64,000 bases of DNA, taken from assembly GCA_016704275.1 (NCBI GenBank), contig JADJAK010000002.1:186001-250000 (forward strand), in the 5' to 3' direction. Source of the DNA: Gemmatimonadota bacterium. GTDB lineage: Bacteria; Gemmatimonadota; Gemmatimonadetes; Gemmatimonadales; GWC2-71-9. Each line of letters starts with the position of its first letter. Within the stretch, counting starts at the first letter, position 1. The translations under genes were made by a program, and so were the position numbers. Under the pieces are notes generated by a model. The model saw only the letters and a list, made by a program, of their open reading frames with translations, ran no database searches and was not told the DNA's origin. This document shows positions 44,864 through 54,702 of the stretch, piece by piece.

Positions 44864-47038
44864 GACGTCACCCCCACCGCGCCGAGAATCGCGCTCGCCG
44901 CCGGCGTCCGGGACACTTCGTCGAGCGGACCATCGGCGACCACCCGACCGGCCTGCATCACCAGGACGCGATCGGCCGCCGCGAGGAACGCCTGGTCATG
45001 CGACACCGCGATCACGGTCCACGGCCGCCGACGATCCATCAGGAGCTCGACGAAGAGGTCGCGCGTCTGCGCCTCGAGGTTCTGGAAGAAGTCGTCCATG
45101 ACCACGAGGCGCGGCGACCCGACGATGGCCTGCGCGAGGAGCAGCCGCGCCACGAGGTGCGATGGCAGCGAGCGGCCACCGGAGCGAATCGGTGCGTCGA
45201 GGCCGTTGGGCAACGTGGCGAGCCAATCGCCGGCGCCGACGGCGTCCAGCGCCGCGGCCAGATCGGCGTTGCTCAGATGCGCGCGGCCGACGCGCAGATT
45301 CTCCGCGAGGGTGCCGTCGAAGAGGTCGGTGGCGGAGAGCAGCTGCCCCACCTGGCTGCGCATGGCGGCGAGTTCGAGCGAGCGTGCCGGCTGGCCGTCA
45401 TACGCGAGGCCGCCCTCGAAGTCGTGGTAGAGCCCGGCCAGCACGCGCAGGAAGGTGGTCTGCCCCGCACCGTCGAAGCCGGTGATCACCACGCGCGACC
45501 CGGCGGCCACGTCGAGCGTGATGCCATCGACCGCGGCCGACGGCGCGCCGGGATAGCGGTACCGCAGGTCGTGGGTGCGCAGCGTCATGCCGGCCGGCGA
45601 TGTCGCAGCGAGCGCCGTGCCGCCATCGCGCTCGACCGGGAGCTCCGAGACATGGCCGACCTTGTCGACCGAGGTGAGGATGTCGTAGAGCGTGCTGAGC
45701 GAGAGGATCAGCTTCTCGATCCCGGCCATCACCATCACGATGACGATCTCCGAGGCGACGAATTGCCCCAGCGTGATCTGGCGGTTGATCACCAGCAGCG
45801 AGCCGAGGATCAGGACGGTGCCGATCACCACCGTCTTGAAGACCACCATCCCCATTGCCTGCTGCACCAGCACGCGGAAGTGGGCCTTGCGGTGGTGCAG
45901 ATAGTCGGTGACGTGGCGGTCCATCCGCTCGACGGCGAAGGCGCTGCTCCCCGCGAACTTGAAGGCGGTGATCGAGCGGCCGATCTCCTGCAGCCAGCGC
46001 ACCGCGGCGTACTTGTCCGCGCTCTCGGCGATCGACGTCGCCAGGCCGCGCGGGCCGGAGACCCGGAAGATCAGCGCGAGCACGGCGAGCAGCAGCAGCG
46101 AAAAGGCCGCGAAGTACGGGTGATAGAACGTCAGCAGCACCAGGCCGAAGAGCACCTGCAGCGCGGCCGTCGTCGACTCGGTGAGCAGCTTGGCGAGCGA
46201 CTTCTGGATGATCACCGACTCGAAGAAGCGGTTCATCACCTCGGGCAGATATTCGTCGCGCACGCTTTCGAGGCGGACCCGCGGCAGGCGGAAGGCGAAC
46301 TCGAAGGCGAGCTGCGCGAAGATGCGCTGCTGCAGCAGCTCGACCACGCTGAGCTGCAGGAGCTGCAGCACGCCGGAGGCGAGCGAGCCGAAGATGACGA
46401 AGAGGATCAGCAACACGACCGGCTGCAGGATCAGTCCGCCGGAGACGAGGCCGGTGATCGACTGCACGCCAAGCGGCAGCGTCAGGTAGATCAGGCCGTT
46501 GAGGGTGGCATAGAGGTAGACGAGGCCGATGTCGCTGCGCTCGTGGCGGAGCAACTGCCAGAGACGCTGCACCGGCGTGGGATGCGCGTCGCCGTGCTCC
46601 TCGGTCGAACCGGCCCCGAGCACCGGTTGGACTTCGAACGGGGTGAGCAGCAGGGTCGGGCCCGCCCCCACCGCGCCGAGCGCCGTGAGGCGGGCGACCA
46701 CCTCGGTGAGGGGCAGGGCTCTTCACGGGTCGCGCCGGAGGGGTCGGCGATCGTCAGCAGCAACTCGTCACGGTCGGTCGCCGCGACGACGACGGCGAAG
46801 GCATCGCTCCGCCAGAGGACGGCCGGGAGGACCCGACCCTGGAGCGTTTCCGTCACGGCGGGCAGCGAGGCCTCGCGCTGGAGGAAGGCCAGCTGCTCCG
46901 TCGCGGCGACCTCGAGGAGGCCGGCGAGGGTGTCGCTGTGACGCTCGGACTCCGTGCCGGCCCGCACGACGGTCCGGCCCATCCCGGTCAGCACGGCCGC
47001 CACAACCTGGTCGACTCTGGCCCCCACCATGGTACCTC
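44860..47038 (-). CDS. ABC exporter with N-terminal C39-like domain and altered nucleotide site (one-base frameshift)
   Basis: About 726 residues when joined. N-terminal C39-like domain without an evident catalytic Cys (residues 1-125, ending LLLTPFEVQPVL), six membrane helices, then an ATPase domain. The join needs one extra C in the run at 46718-46721, giving REEPCPLTEVVARL. The Walker A region reads GFDGAGQTT, with Gln where Lys is expected; Walker B is VVMDDFFQNLE with Asp in place of the catalytic Glu; the signature is SGGRSLPSHL rather than LSGGQ. The switch His (VSHD) is present. The start at 47038 has GAGGAGG just upstream. Exporter of the T1SS-like operon. Confidence 0.82.
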
Positions 47039-47213
47039 CTCGGCCTCCAGATACAGATACACCGCGCCCCGCGCGGGCATGGCTCGGCGGGGTGCACCCG
47101 AGAACCATCCCGGGGATCAAGGGGGCGTACCCCCGCGGGGCCTCGAGGTTCCCCGACCGTCCCCGGAGGACCCCGGGTCCCGCTGAGGATGGGAGGGTGC
47201 TATTGGTTCTGCC

Positions 47214-48152
47214 ATGACGACGCTTCCGGACGCCCAGCCTCGACTCGCCCGCCTCGCCTGGTGGACCCTCGGTGTGAACCTGCTGGTGATCATCTGGGGG
47301 GCGTTTGTGCGGGCCAGCGGCTCGGGTGCCGGCTGCGGCAACCACTGGCCGCTTTGCAATGGCCAGGTGATCCCGCAGTCGCCGACGCTTCACACCATCG
47401 TCGAGTTGACCCATCGCGTCACCAGCGGGGTGGCGCTGCTCTTCGTGGTGGCACTGTTGGTGGGCACGCGTCGCCTGTTGGCGCCCGGCCATCGTGCCCG
47501 CGGTGCCGCCGTGGCGGCGATGGTGCTGATGCTGATGGAAGCCGCGATCGGCGCCGGGCTGGTGAAGTTCGAACTCGTGGCGGACAACGCCTCGATGGCG
47601 CGCGCGTGGTCCCTCGCGGCGCACCTGGTCAACACGCAGCTCTTGCTGGCCGCGATCGCCCTGACCGGGTGGTGGAGTGCCGGTCACCCCATGGTACGCC
47701 TGCAGGGCCGCGCGTGGTGGCCGGTGGTCGGGCTGCTGGGGTTGATCGTGGTCGGCACGACCGGGGCGATCGTCTCGCTCGGCGACACCCTCTTCCCCGC
47801 GAGCTCGCTCCAGGCCGGGCTCGCCCAGGATCAGGACCCCGCCGCGCATCCGCTGATCAGGCTGCGGATGTGGCACCCGATCCTTGCCGTCACGGTGGGC
47901 ACCGGCCTCCTGCTGCTCTCACTGGCCGCCCCCAAGTGGCGGCCTGACCCGATGACGACGCGCGCCAGTCGGACGCTGACCGGACTGGTGGTGACGCAGT
48001 GGGGATTGGGGGTGGCGACGTTGGTGCTGCTGGTGCCGGTGCCGCTGCAGCTGCTGCACCTGCTCACCGCCGACTTGCTCTGGCTCGCCGTGCTGTGGGT
48101 CGGTGCGGCGCTTGCCGCCGATCAGGCGGCGACGAGTCCCGCGAGGAGTTGA
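47214..48152 (+). CDS. ctaA: Heme A synthase (CtaA/COX15 family)
   Basis: 312 residues, eight membrane helices. GAFVRASGSGAGCGNHWPLCNGQ contains the conserved Cys pair region; the four heme-ligand His positions are in ELTHRVTSG, AAHLVNTQ, RMWHPILA and QLLHLLTAD. It oxidises heme O to heme A for the terminal oxidase and matches the SURF1 gene at 9096. TATTGG at 47201-47206 lies 7 bases before the ATG. Its end overlaps the convergent HD-GYP gene by 31 bp. Confidence 0.92.
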   Translation: MTTLPDAQPRLARLAWWTLGVNLLVIIWGAFVRASGSGAGCGNHWPLCNGQVIPQSPTLHTIVELTHRVTSGVALLFVVALLVGTRRLLAPGHRARGAAVAAMVLMLMEAAIGAGLVKFELVADNASMARAWSLAAHLVNTQLLLAAIALTGWWSAGHPMVRLQGRAWWPVVGLLGLIVVGTTGAIVSLGDTLFPASSLQAGLAQDQDPAAHPLIRLRMWHPILAVTVGTGLLLLSLAAPKWRPDPMTTRASRTLTGLVVTQWGLGVATLVLLVPVPLQLLHLLTADLLWLAVLWVGAALAADQAATSPARS

Positions 48153-49237
48153 GCCACGCCGGCATCGAAGACGGTGCCGGCGCCGGACTCGAGGTAGTGC
48201 ATCGCGCGCGCCGCGCCCCACGCCTCTCGGAAGGGGCGGGGGGCGCGGACGGCCGTGTAGGCGGCCGCCGCGCCCACCAGGGCGGAGGCCCAGTGCTGGT
48301 GATGGCCGAAGTGCCGAGTGGGATAGCCGGTGCCATCGGGGCGCAGGTGGTGCTCGAACGCGACGAGCGCCGACAGCTCAAGCCCTCTCCCACCGGCCTG
48401 CAACAGGAGCTCGGCGCCGAGCACGGGATGCCGCTCCACCATCCGACGCTCGTCGGGTGAGAGCGAAGTCTTTGCACCGTACTCCGCCGGCAAACGCATC
48501 ATCCCCACGTCATGCCAGAGTGCCGCCACCCCGAGTCGAACCCGGTCGGGCCCCTCGAGCCCCGCACGCTGGCCTGCGGCCATGGTCAGCAGCGCCGTGT
48601 TGACGGCGTGAGCCGCGGGTTCGCCACCGTCGGCCACGGTGGCCTGCGGCAGGAGATACTGCTCGACCAACCCGGCCAGGATCCGCGCAATCGCCTCCGC
48701 CTCCGCGCGCGCCACGCGGCCGGCACGTGCCTCAGTGAGGACGAAGCGCATCGCCTCGAGCTCTTCGCGGAGGTCCACGGAGACCAGCGGCTCGCCCTCT
48801 TCCGGTGCCTCGGGTGTGAGCACCGCTTCCTCCGACGCCATCGCCTCGACGGCGACCGGGCCGAAGGAGATGCCGGGGAGATGCACCTCGCCGAGAATGG
48901 CGGCGTCGCTGCCCGCGAGACGCGCCTGCAACTGCTCCAGCAGCGCCGCGAACGACTCCGACGTGGCGAGGCCATCGAACTGGAGCCGCTGCACGGAGAT
49001 GTCGGAGAAGCGCGGCCCCCACGGCCAGTCGCCGAGTTCGTGCAGCGCCCGCCCGGCATAGATCGGCGGCCCGCCAAGAAAGAGGAAGATCGGATCGGGA
49101 TCGGCGGCGAGGAGCGCACGCAACGCGTCCAGCGCCAGTTCCTGCGCACGGCGTCCCGCCGGATGGCCGGGCGAGTAGAGCGCCATCGTCGCGAGCGCAT
49201 GCGCGAGCGCGTGCAGGAAGCGGACGGCGTGGCTCAC
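48122..49237 (-). CDS. HD-GYP-type protein with an N-terminal domain shared with the adjacent HEAT protein
   Basis: 371 residues. Residues 1-115 form a domain also seen at the N-terminus of the neighbour (ATMALYSPGHPAG, VQRLQFDGL, ESFAALLEQL). The HD-GYP domain starts near residue 205: His210, HD at 242-243, His270, HHLRPDGTGYP at 296-306. The last metal-binding Asp of canonical HD-GYP enzymes (in the aDvyDAlt motif) is replaced by AAAAYTAVR, so cyclic-di-GMP hydrolysis may be lost or altered. The GTG start overlaps the stop of the HEAT gene. Confidence 0.82.
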   Translation of the reverse strand: MSHAVRFLHALAHALATMALYSPGHPAGRRAQELALDALRALLAADPDPIFLFLGGPPIYAGRALHELGDWPWGPRFSDISVQRLQFDGLATSESFAALLEQLQARLAGSDAAILGEVHLPGISFGPVAVEAMASEEAVLTPEAPEEGEPLVSVDLREELEAMRFVLTEARAGRVARAEAEAIARILAGLVEQYLLPQATVADGGEPAAHAVNTALLTMAAGQRAGLEGPDRVRLGVAALWHDVGMMRLPAEYGAKTSLSPDERRMVERHPVLGAELLLQAGGRGLELSALVAFEHHLRPDGTGYPTRHFGHHQHWASALVGAAAAYTAVRAPRPFREAWGAARAMHYLESGAGTVFDAGVAQLLAGLVAA

Positions 49238-51174
49238 GCGCTGCCCCCAACCGCCGCGCGCACCTGCGGGTCGGAGGAGCGACCGGCCAGCTGGAGCACG
49301 GCGATCACCGGTCGGTGATTGGCCCAGCGCTTCGCCAGCACCTCAAGCGCCTCGAGCATCACCGGCGTCGCAGGCAGGAGGCGCAGCCGGCGGAGGAGTC
49401 CGCCCCGCGTGCGCACCAGCGTGAGCAACTGCGGCACGACCAGCGGACTCGGCGAGTCGGCGAGCAGGCGCACGGCCTGCAACCGCAGTTCCGGATTCGG
49501 GTGCCCGATCACGGCCAGCACCGGGGCGACGAGCGACGGCGGGCACTGCCCGCCGAGCGACGTGAGCGCGATGCGGGTCTGCGCCTCGTCGCCCCCTTCG
49601 AGGACGTCGCTGATCGCGCGCTCGCGGGTGGCCGGGTGCCGGAGCAGCACCTTGAGGGCCTCCTGTCGCACCCGGATTTCCTGATGGTGGAGCGCATGCA
49701 GGACCGGTTGCGGATCCTCCACCGGCGGGAGCTGCGCCAGCACGACCAGGATGTTGCGCGCGAGGTACCACGGCGCGCCATCGAGTCGCCGCACCAATTC
49801 CGGCGCGATCCCGGGACCGACATGCGTGAGGAGGTCGAGCATCTTGCGGCGCGCGGTGCGGCTGTCGGCGCGTTCGATCCCCTCGAGCAGCGCCGGGACC
49901 GCGGCCTCCTTGCTGCGCTGCACCACGCGTTCGATCAACGGAAAATCGGGGGTCGCGGCCGTGAGGAGACGGGTCAGCAGCCCGGGGTCCAACACGGCCG
50001 CAAGAATGGCATCGGCCGTGGCCTGATCGACGCCGGGCGCATCGGCGAGTTGCAGCACCTCGACGAATTGGCCGCGGTCGCGCATCAGGCGCGCGGCCAC
50101 CAGCACGGAGCGCCCGGCGGTGGCGAGCTCCAGACCGAGTGACACAGTGCGCACCGGTTCCAGGAGGAGGCGCGGGTCATCGGCGATCCCCGGCTCGGGA
50201 TCGTCCGTCCCTTCCCACTGGTCCACGATGCCCAGCACCTGCGCGGTGAAGGAGGCCGTCGCCGTGATGCTGCCGTCGGGACCCAGGGCGAGCTTGCCGA
50301 GCAGCCATCGCAAATGCGCCGAGATCGGCTCGCCGTCGGACTCGGCCACCGATTCGAGCAACTGGAGCAGCAGCGTCGGGGGGACCACGCGCAGGGTGTC
50401 GGCGAGGAATCGGCGGCGCGCGCTTGGCGAGGGCGCGGCCTGCATCAGGTGCAGTTGCGTCGGGCGAGCCAGCGCACCGAGCACCTCGGTGAAGCGCTTG
50501 CGGGCGCCAACCGGGCCGCGGTCGCCACGCATCGCGATGGCCGACGAAAAGGACGCCAGCGCCTCGAAGACGCGCCGCGCCTCTTCAGGGCTCCGTTCGA
50601 CCCGCTCGGTGATCGCCTCGGCGACCTGCGCGGTGGTCGGGGTGCCCTCGACATCGGTGAGTCGGCGCCCGAAGGCGGCCTCCACCAGCTCGCCCCAGAA
50701 CGCCTCGTCGAGTTCATGATCGAACGGGGTGTCGGTGAAGCCGACGACATCATAGAGGAGCGGGTCGATCCGGATGCACTCGGATCGCCAGCCGTCGCGC
50801 CCGACATGTTCGGCGGCATCGTGGTCGGCCAGGGCGGCCAGCATCGCCGTCACTTCCGTGGCGGTCACGCCCTCGGCGACGCGAATGGTGCCGACATTCT
50901 TGCGATGCAGCCGCGCGGCAAACTCGCGCAGGATGGGCGGGAGCGGATCGACGGCGACGCCATCGAGGAGGAAGCCCTTCGGCGTGACACCGAGGGTCAG
51001 CGCGCCGCGTTCAAGGACCAGCGGGGTGAGTCGATCGACCAGCTGCGCGGCGGAATCGGTGACGAAGCGGTGGTTGGCCGGGTACATCGTGGCCTTGCCC
51101 ACGGCGTTGATGAGGTCGCGCAGCACGAGTGCCACGGCCTTGGGGAGGGCAGCACCCTTCCCGGGGCTGCTCAC
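49234..51174 (-). CDS. HEAT-repeat protein with shared N-terminal domain
   Basis: 646 residues, no signal peptide. The N-terminal 115 residues (GKATMYPANHRFVTDSA, LTLGVTPKGFLLDGVAV, AARLHRKNVGTIRVAEGVTATEVTAML) match the N-terminus of the HD-GYP protein downstream. From about residue 420 there are HEAT-like helical pairs: APELVRRLDGAPWYLARNILVVLAQL, HHQEIRVRQEALKVLLRH, ALTSLGG, GHPNPELRLQAVRLLAD. GTG start at 51174. A cytoplasmic scaffold or sensor is likely; the partner is unknown but the HD-GYP protein is the obvious candidate. Confidence 0.78.
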   Translation of the reverse strand: MSSPGKGAALPKAVALVLRDLINAVGKATMYPANHRFVTDSAAQLVDRLTPLVLERGALTLGVTPKGFLLDGVAVDPLPPILREFAARLHRKNVGTIRVAEGVTATEVTAMLAALADHDAAEHVGRDGWRSECIRIDPLLYDVVGFTDTPFDHELDEAFWGELVEAAFGRRLTDVEGTPTTAQVAEAITERVERSPEEARRVFEALASFSSAIAMRGDRGPVGARKRFTEVLGALARPTQLHLMQAAPSPSARRRFLADTLRVVPPTLLLQLLESVAESDGEPISAHLRWLLGKLALGPDGSITATASFTAQVLGIVDQWEGTDDPEPGIADDPRLLLEPVRTVSLGLELATAGRSVLVAARLMRDRGQFVEVLQLADAPGVDQATADAILAAVLDPGLLTRLLTAATPDFPLIERVVQRSKEAAVPALLEGIERADSRTARRKMLDLLTHVGPGIAPELVRRLDGAPWYLARNILVVLAQLPPVEDPQPVLHALHHQEIRVRQEALKVLLRHPATRERAISDVLEGGDEAQTRIALTSLGGQCPPSLVAPVLAVIGHPNPELRLQAVRLLADSPSPLVVPQLLTLVRTRGGLLRRLRLLPATPVMLEALEVLAKRWANHRPVIAVLQLAGRSSDPQVRAAVGGSA

Positions 51175-51205
51175 GCGGTGCCATCCGTGAGCAGCCGCCC
51201 CATCC

Positions 51206-52477
<1,272 letters not shown>

Positions 52478-52483
52478 CCGGCA

Positions 52484-52489
52484 AATATA
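52484..52489 (-). promoter_or_regulatory. -10 element, probable leaderless start of icd
   Basis: On the minus strand CGCTATATTTGCCGGATG places TATATT 6 bases before the ATG at 52477. Nearly identical to the sequence before 13971. No ribosome binding site. Confidence 0.45.
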
Positions 52490-52509
52490 GCGTCCCAGTA
52501 TGTTCCGGG

Positions 52510-53406
52510 ATGGCCGACGACCCGACCCCCTCGCCCACGCTCGCGCCCGGCCACCCGCTCCTGCGCGCCGACCGGCGGGTCATGACGACCCGCGCGGCCC
52601 TCCGCGCCCTCGGCCGGATCGCCCCCGGGGCCACGGCGCGGATCGCCGAGGCCCTCTTCGTGAAGACCTCGCGGCCGGCCCCCCGCCCCGACGAGGCGGC
52701 CTGGCTCGGCACCGCCGCACGGTTCACGGTCCGTGCCGCCGGTCAGACGATCGCCGGCTATGCCTGGGGCAGCCACGGGCCGATCGTGGTGGTCGCCCAT
52801 GGCTGGTGGAGCCACGCGGGGCGCTTTGCCCCCTTGGCCAAAGGGCTGCTCGACGCGGGCATGCGCGTGGTCGCGTACGACGCCCCCGGGCACGGCCGCT
52901 CGACGGGGTGGCGGGCCACGATGCCGGAGTTTGCCGCGACGATCCGCGCCGTCGGCGACCACCACGGCCCCCTGCACGCGGTCGTCGGGCACTCGCTCGG
53001 CGGCTCCGCCTCGATCTTCGCGCTGGCCCGCGGCCTCAATGCCTCGCGCGCCGTCCTGATCGCCGCCCCCGCCGACATCACCTCGTGGCTCGTCCGCTTC
53101 CGCGACACCTTCGAGTTGCCAGAGGGGATCTACACCCGGATGCAGCGGAACATGCAGCACCGCCTGCGCCTGACCTGGGATGACCTCGATCTCCCGGTGC
53201 TGGCGCGGCAACTGACGCAGCCGGCGCTGATTGTCCACGACATGCAGGACTCCGACGTGCCCTACGCCGAGGGGAAGCAGCTCGCCGAGGCGTGGCGCGG
53301 CAGCATCCTGCACACCACGGAGAAGCTCGGCCACCGCGCGATTCTGCGGGACCGAGCGGTGATCGACACCGTCGTCGACTTCCTGCGGGTTGGGGGGACG
53401 CCGTAG
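52510..53406 (+). CDS. Alpha/beta hydrolase
   Basis: 298 residues. IVVVAHGWWSHAGRFAPLAKGLLDAGMRVVAYDAPGHGRSTG (oxyanion region), GHSLGGSASIFAL (nucleophile Ser), IVHDMQDSDVPYAEG (acid Asp), EKLGHRAILRD (catalytic His). Lysophospholipase or general esterase type; no signal peptide. The ATG at 52510 is chosen over 52465, which lies inside the icd promoter. Palindromic repeats follow the stop. Confidence 0.85.
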   Translation: MADDPTPSPTLAPGHPLLRADRRVMTTRAALRALGRIAPGATARIAEALFVKTSRPAPRPDEAAWLGTAARFTVRAAGQTIAGYAWGSHGPIVVVAHGWWSHAGRFAPLAKGLLDAGMRVVAYDAPGHGRSTGWRATMPEFAATIRAVGDHHGPLHAVVGHSLGGSASIFALARGLNASRAVLIAAPADITSWLVRFRDTFELPEGIYTRMQRNMQHRLRLTWDDLDLPVLARQLTQPALIVHDMQDSDVPYAEGKQLAEAWRGSILHTTEKLGHRAILRDRAVIDTVVDFLRVGGTP

Positions 53407-53426
53407 GGGCGACGCATGCGTCGCCC
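53407..53426. repeat. Palindromic repeat, copy 1
   Basis: GGGCGACGCATGCGTCGCCC, a perfect 20-bp palindrome immediately after the hydrolase stop. The same core recurs at 53451-53474. Confidence 0.8.
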
Positions 53427-53450
53427 TATCGGGATCGGTGCGATGCCGGC

Positions 53451-53474
53451 AAGGGCGACGCATGCGTCGCCCTT
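53451..53474. repeat. Palindromic repeat, copy 2, with outer inverted repeat
   Basis: A perfect 24-bp palindrome with the same 20-bp core as copy 1, extended by AA/TT. An outer 8-bp inverted repeat GATGCCGG (53442-53449) and CCGGCATC (53482-53489) flanks it. Lies between convergent genes; could terminate both. Confidence 0.8.
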
Positions 53475-53501
53475 ACACATACCGGCATCAGCCCGCGGGG
53501 G

Positions 53502-53879
53502 TCAGATCGGCTTGGAGACCGCGATCCACGCCGCCGCCATGCCGAGCAGCGGGAGCAGCACCAGCATCCAGCGCGCGACCTTCGGGGCGCGATACATCAC
53601 CGTGCCCATCGCGCCCATGATGACCCAGATGGCGAGCTTGAGGTAGATCCAGCCGGGGAGGCCGCCACCCTGCACCAGCTTCAGGCGCGCCAACATGCCG
53701 AAGCCGCCGAGCAGGATCACGAAGAGCGCCGCGCCATGCACGGAGGCGAGCAGCTTCCGGGCGGTGTTCGACGCCTTGGTGCCGCCGTTGGCGACGTGGA
53801 GGGCGATGCCGCCCAATCCCATGAACATTGCAAACATGCCGCCCAGATGCAGCAGGCGGTAAATGGCGTAGCGTTCCAA
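53502..53879 (-). CDS. Small integral membrane protein of unknown function
   Basis: 125 residues with four membrane helices: YRLLHLGGMFAMFMGLGGIALHV, LLASVHGAALFVILLGGFGML, WIYLKLAIWVIMGAMGTVMY, MLVLLPLLGMAAAWIAVS. Conserved-looking His in LLHLGG and SVHGAA could be heme or metal ligands, as in SirB- and CopD-like small proteins. TTG start at 53879 with GGAG 8 bases upstream. Confidence 0.7.
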   Translation of the reverse strand: MERYAIYRLLHLGGMFAMFMGLGGIALHVANGGTKASNTARKLLASVHGAALFVILLGGFGMLARLKLVQGGGLPGWIYLKLAIWVIMGAMGTVMYRAPKVARWMLVLLPLLGMAAAWIAVSKPI

Positions 53880-53917
53880 GCGATCACTCCATCAAGTGGT
53901 CAGGGGGGGAAAGCCAC

Positions 53918-54622
53918 TCAGGACCCGAGCAGGTCCTCAAGCACCTTGTCGACAACCTCGACAACACGGCCCGAGACGATGCGCGCGAGGACGTCGACGG
54001 TCTCGAGCGGCAGCGAGTCAGGATGCTTCCGGTCACGCTGGAAGCGAACGATCTGGCCGAGCAGCACCGCCGCCATGGGACGGCCGTCCGCGTTCGCGCC
54101 ATGCAGCGCCGCCAACACGTCTTCGTCTTCGTCGTCGTCCTCGTCGTCGTCGGCGAGATCGTCGTCATCGAGGTCGTCCTCGTCGAGATCTTCGTCGTCG
54201 AGCTCGTCCTCTTCTTCCTCTTCCGCGCGGGCGAGCGCCTCCTCGTACGACGGCACCGACGAGAGCCACGGCTCCTCCGGTTCCTCTTCCGAGACGGGCA
54301 TCTCGCGCTCCGGCATCGGCACGAGCGCGTAGAGCTCGCAACGCAGCCCAGGCTCCTCCTCGCGCGCCGCGAGCACGAGCTGGCGCGGCTCGTCGAACAA
54401 CTTCTGCTCGGCGAAGAACTCGACCGCCTCGGGCGGCACGGCGCAGCGCGCCACCAGCGTGCCGTCGAGGAAGGTGCCCAGGCACGTCATCCCCTCGGGC
54501 ACCCGATCATCTTCGACCTCGCGCACCACGAGCGGCACCGGTTGGTCGGTGGCGGCAAGGACGGTGGCCGGGCGCCCATCCGGGGCACCTGCAGCTTCGG
54601 GCTTCTCATGGTCGTCGTGCAT
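53918..54622 (-). CDS. Highly acidic protein of unknown function
   Basis: 234 residues. The middle (about 120-170) is almost entirely Asp and Glu, with pI expected very low. Flanking parts are ordinary: VPEGMTCLGTFLDGTLVARCAVPPEAVEFFAEQKLFDEPRQLVLAAREE before, and LAALHGANADGRPMAAVLLGQIVRFQRDRKHPDSLPLETVDVLARIV after. No recognised family. GGAGG precedes the ATG by 6 bases. Divergent from the ligase-like gene at 54703. Confidence 0.65.
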   Translation of the reverse strand: MHDDHEKPEAAGAPDGRPATVLAATDQPVPLVVREVEDDRVPEGMTCLGTFLDGTLVARCAVPPEAVEFFAEQKLFDEPRQLVLAAREEEPGLRCELYALVPMPEREMPVSEEEPEEPWLSSVPSYEEALARAEEEEEDELDDEDLDEDDLDDDDLADDDEDDDEDEDVLAALHGANADGRPMAAVLLGQIVRFQRDRKHPDSLPLETVDVLARIVSGRVVEVVDKVLEDLLGS

Positions 54623-54702
54623 CGTCGCCTCCGGGCAAACCAGTCCCTGCAATCTAGCCCCACCCTCGAAGGGCCGTCGGCGATATCTTACCCCCTGCCC
54701 CC

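Noticed and set aside
46715..46725. Programmed frameshift in the ABC exporter
   Set aside because: A single missing C in a short run explains it, in line with the other indels in the window; no slippery heptamer plus structure is evident.
44998..46941. A 647-residue plus-strand open frame opposite the ABC exporter
   Set aside because: Composition typical of an antisense shadow, no family motifs, and the opposite strand encodes an ABC protein.
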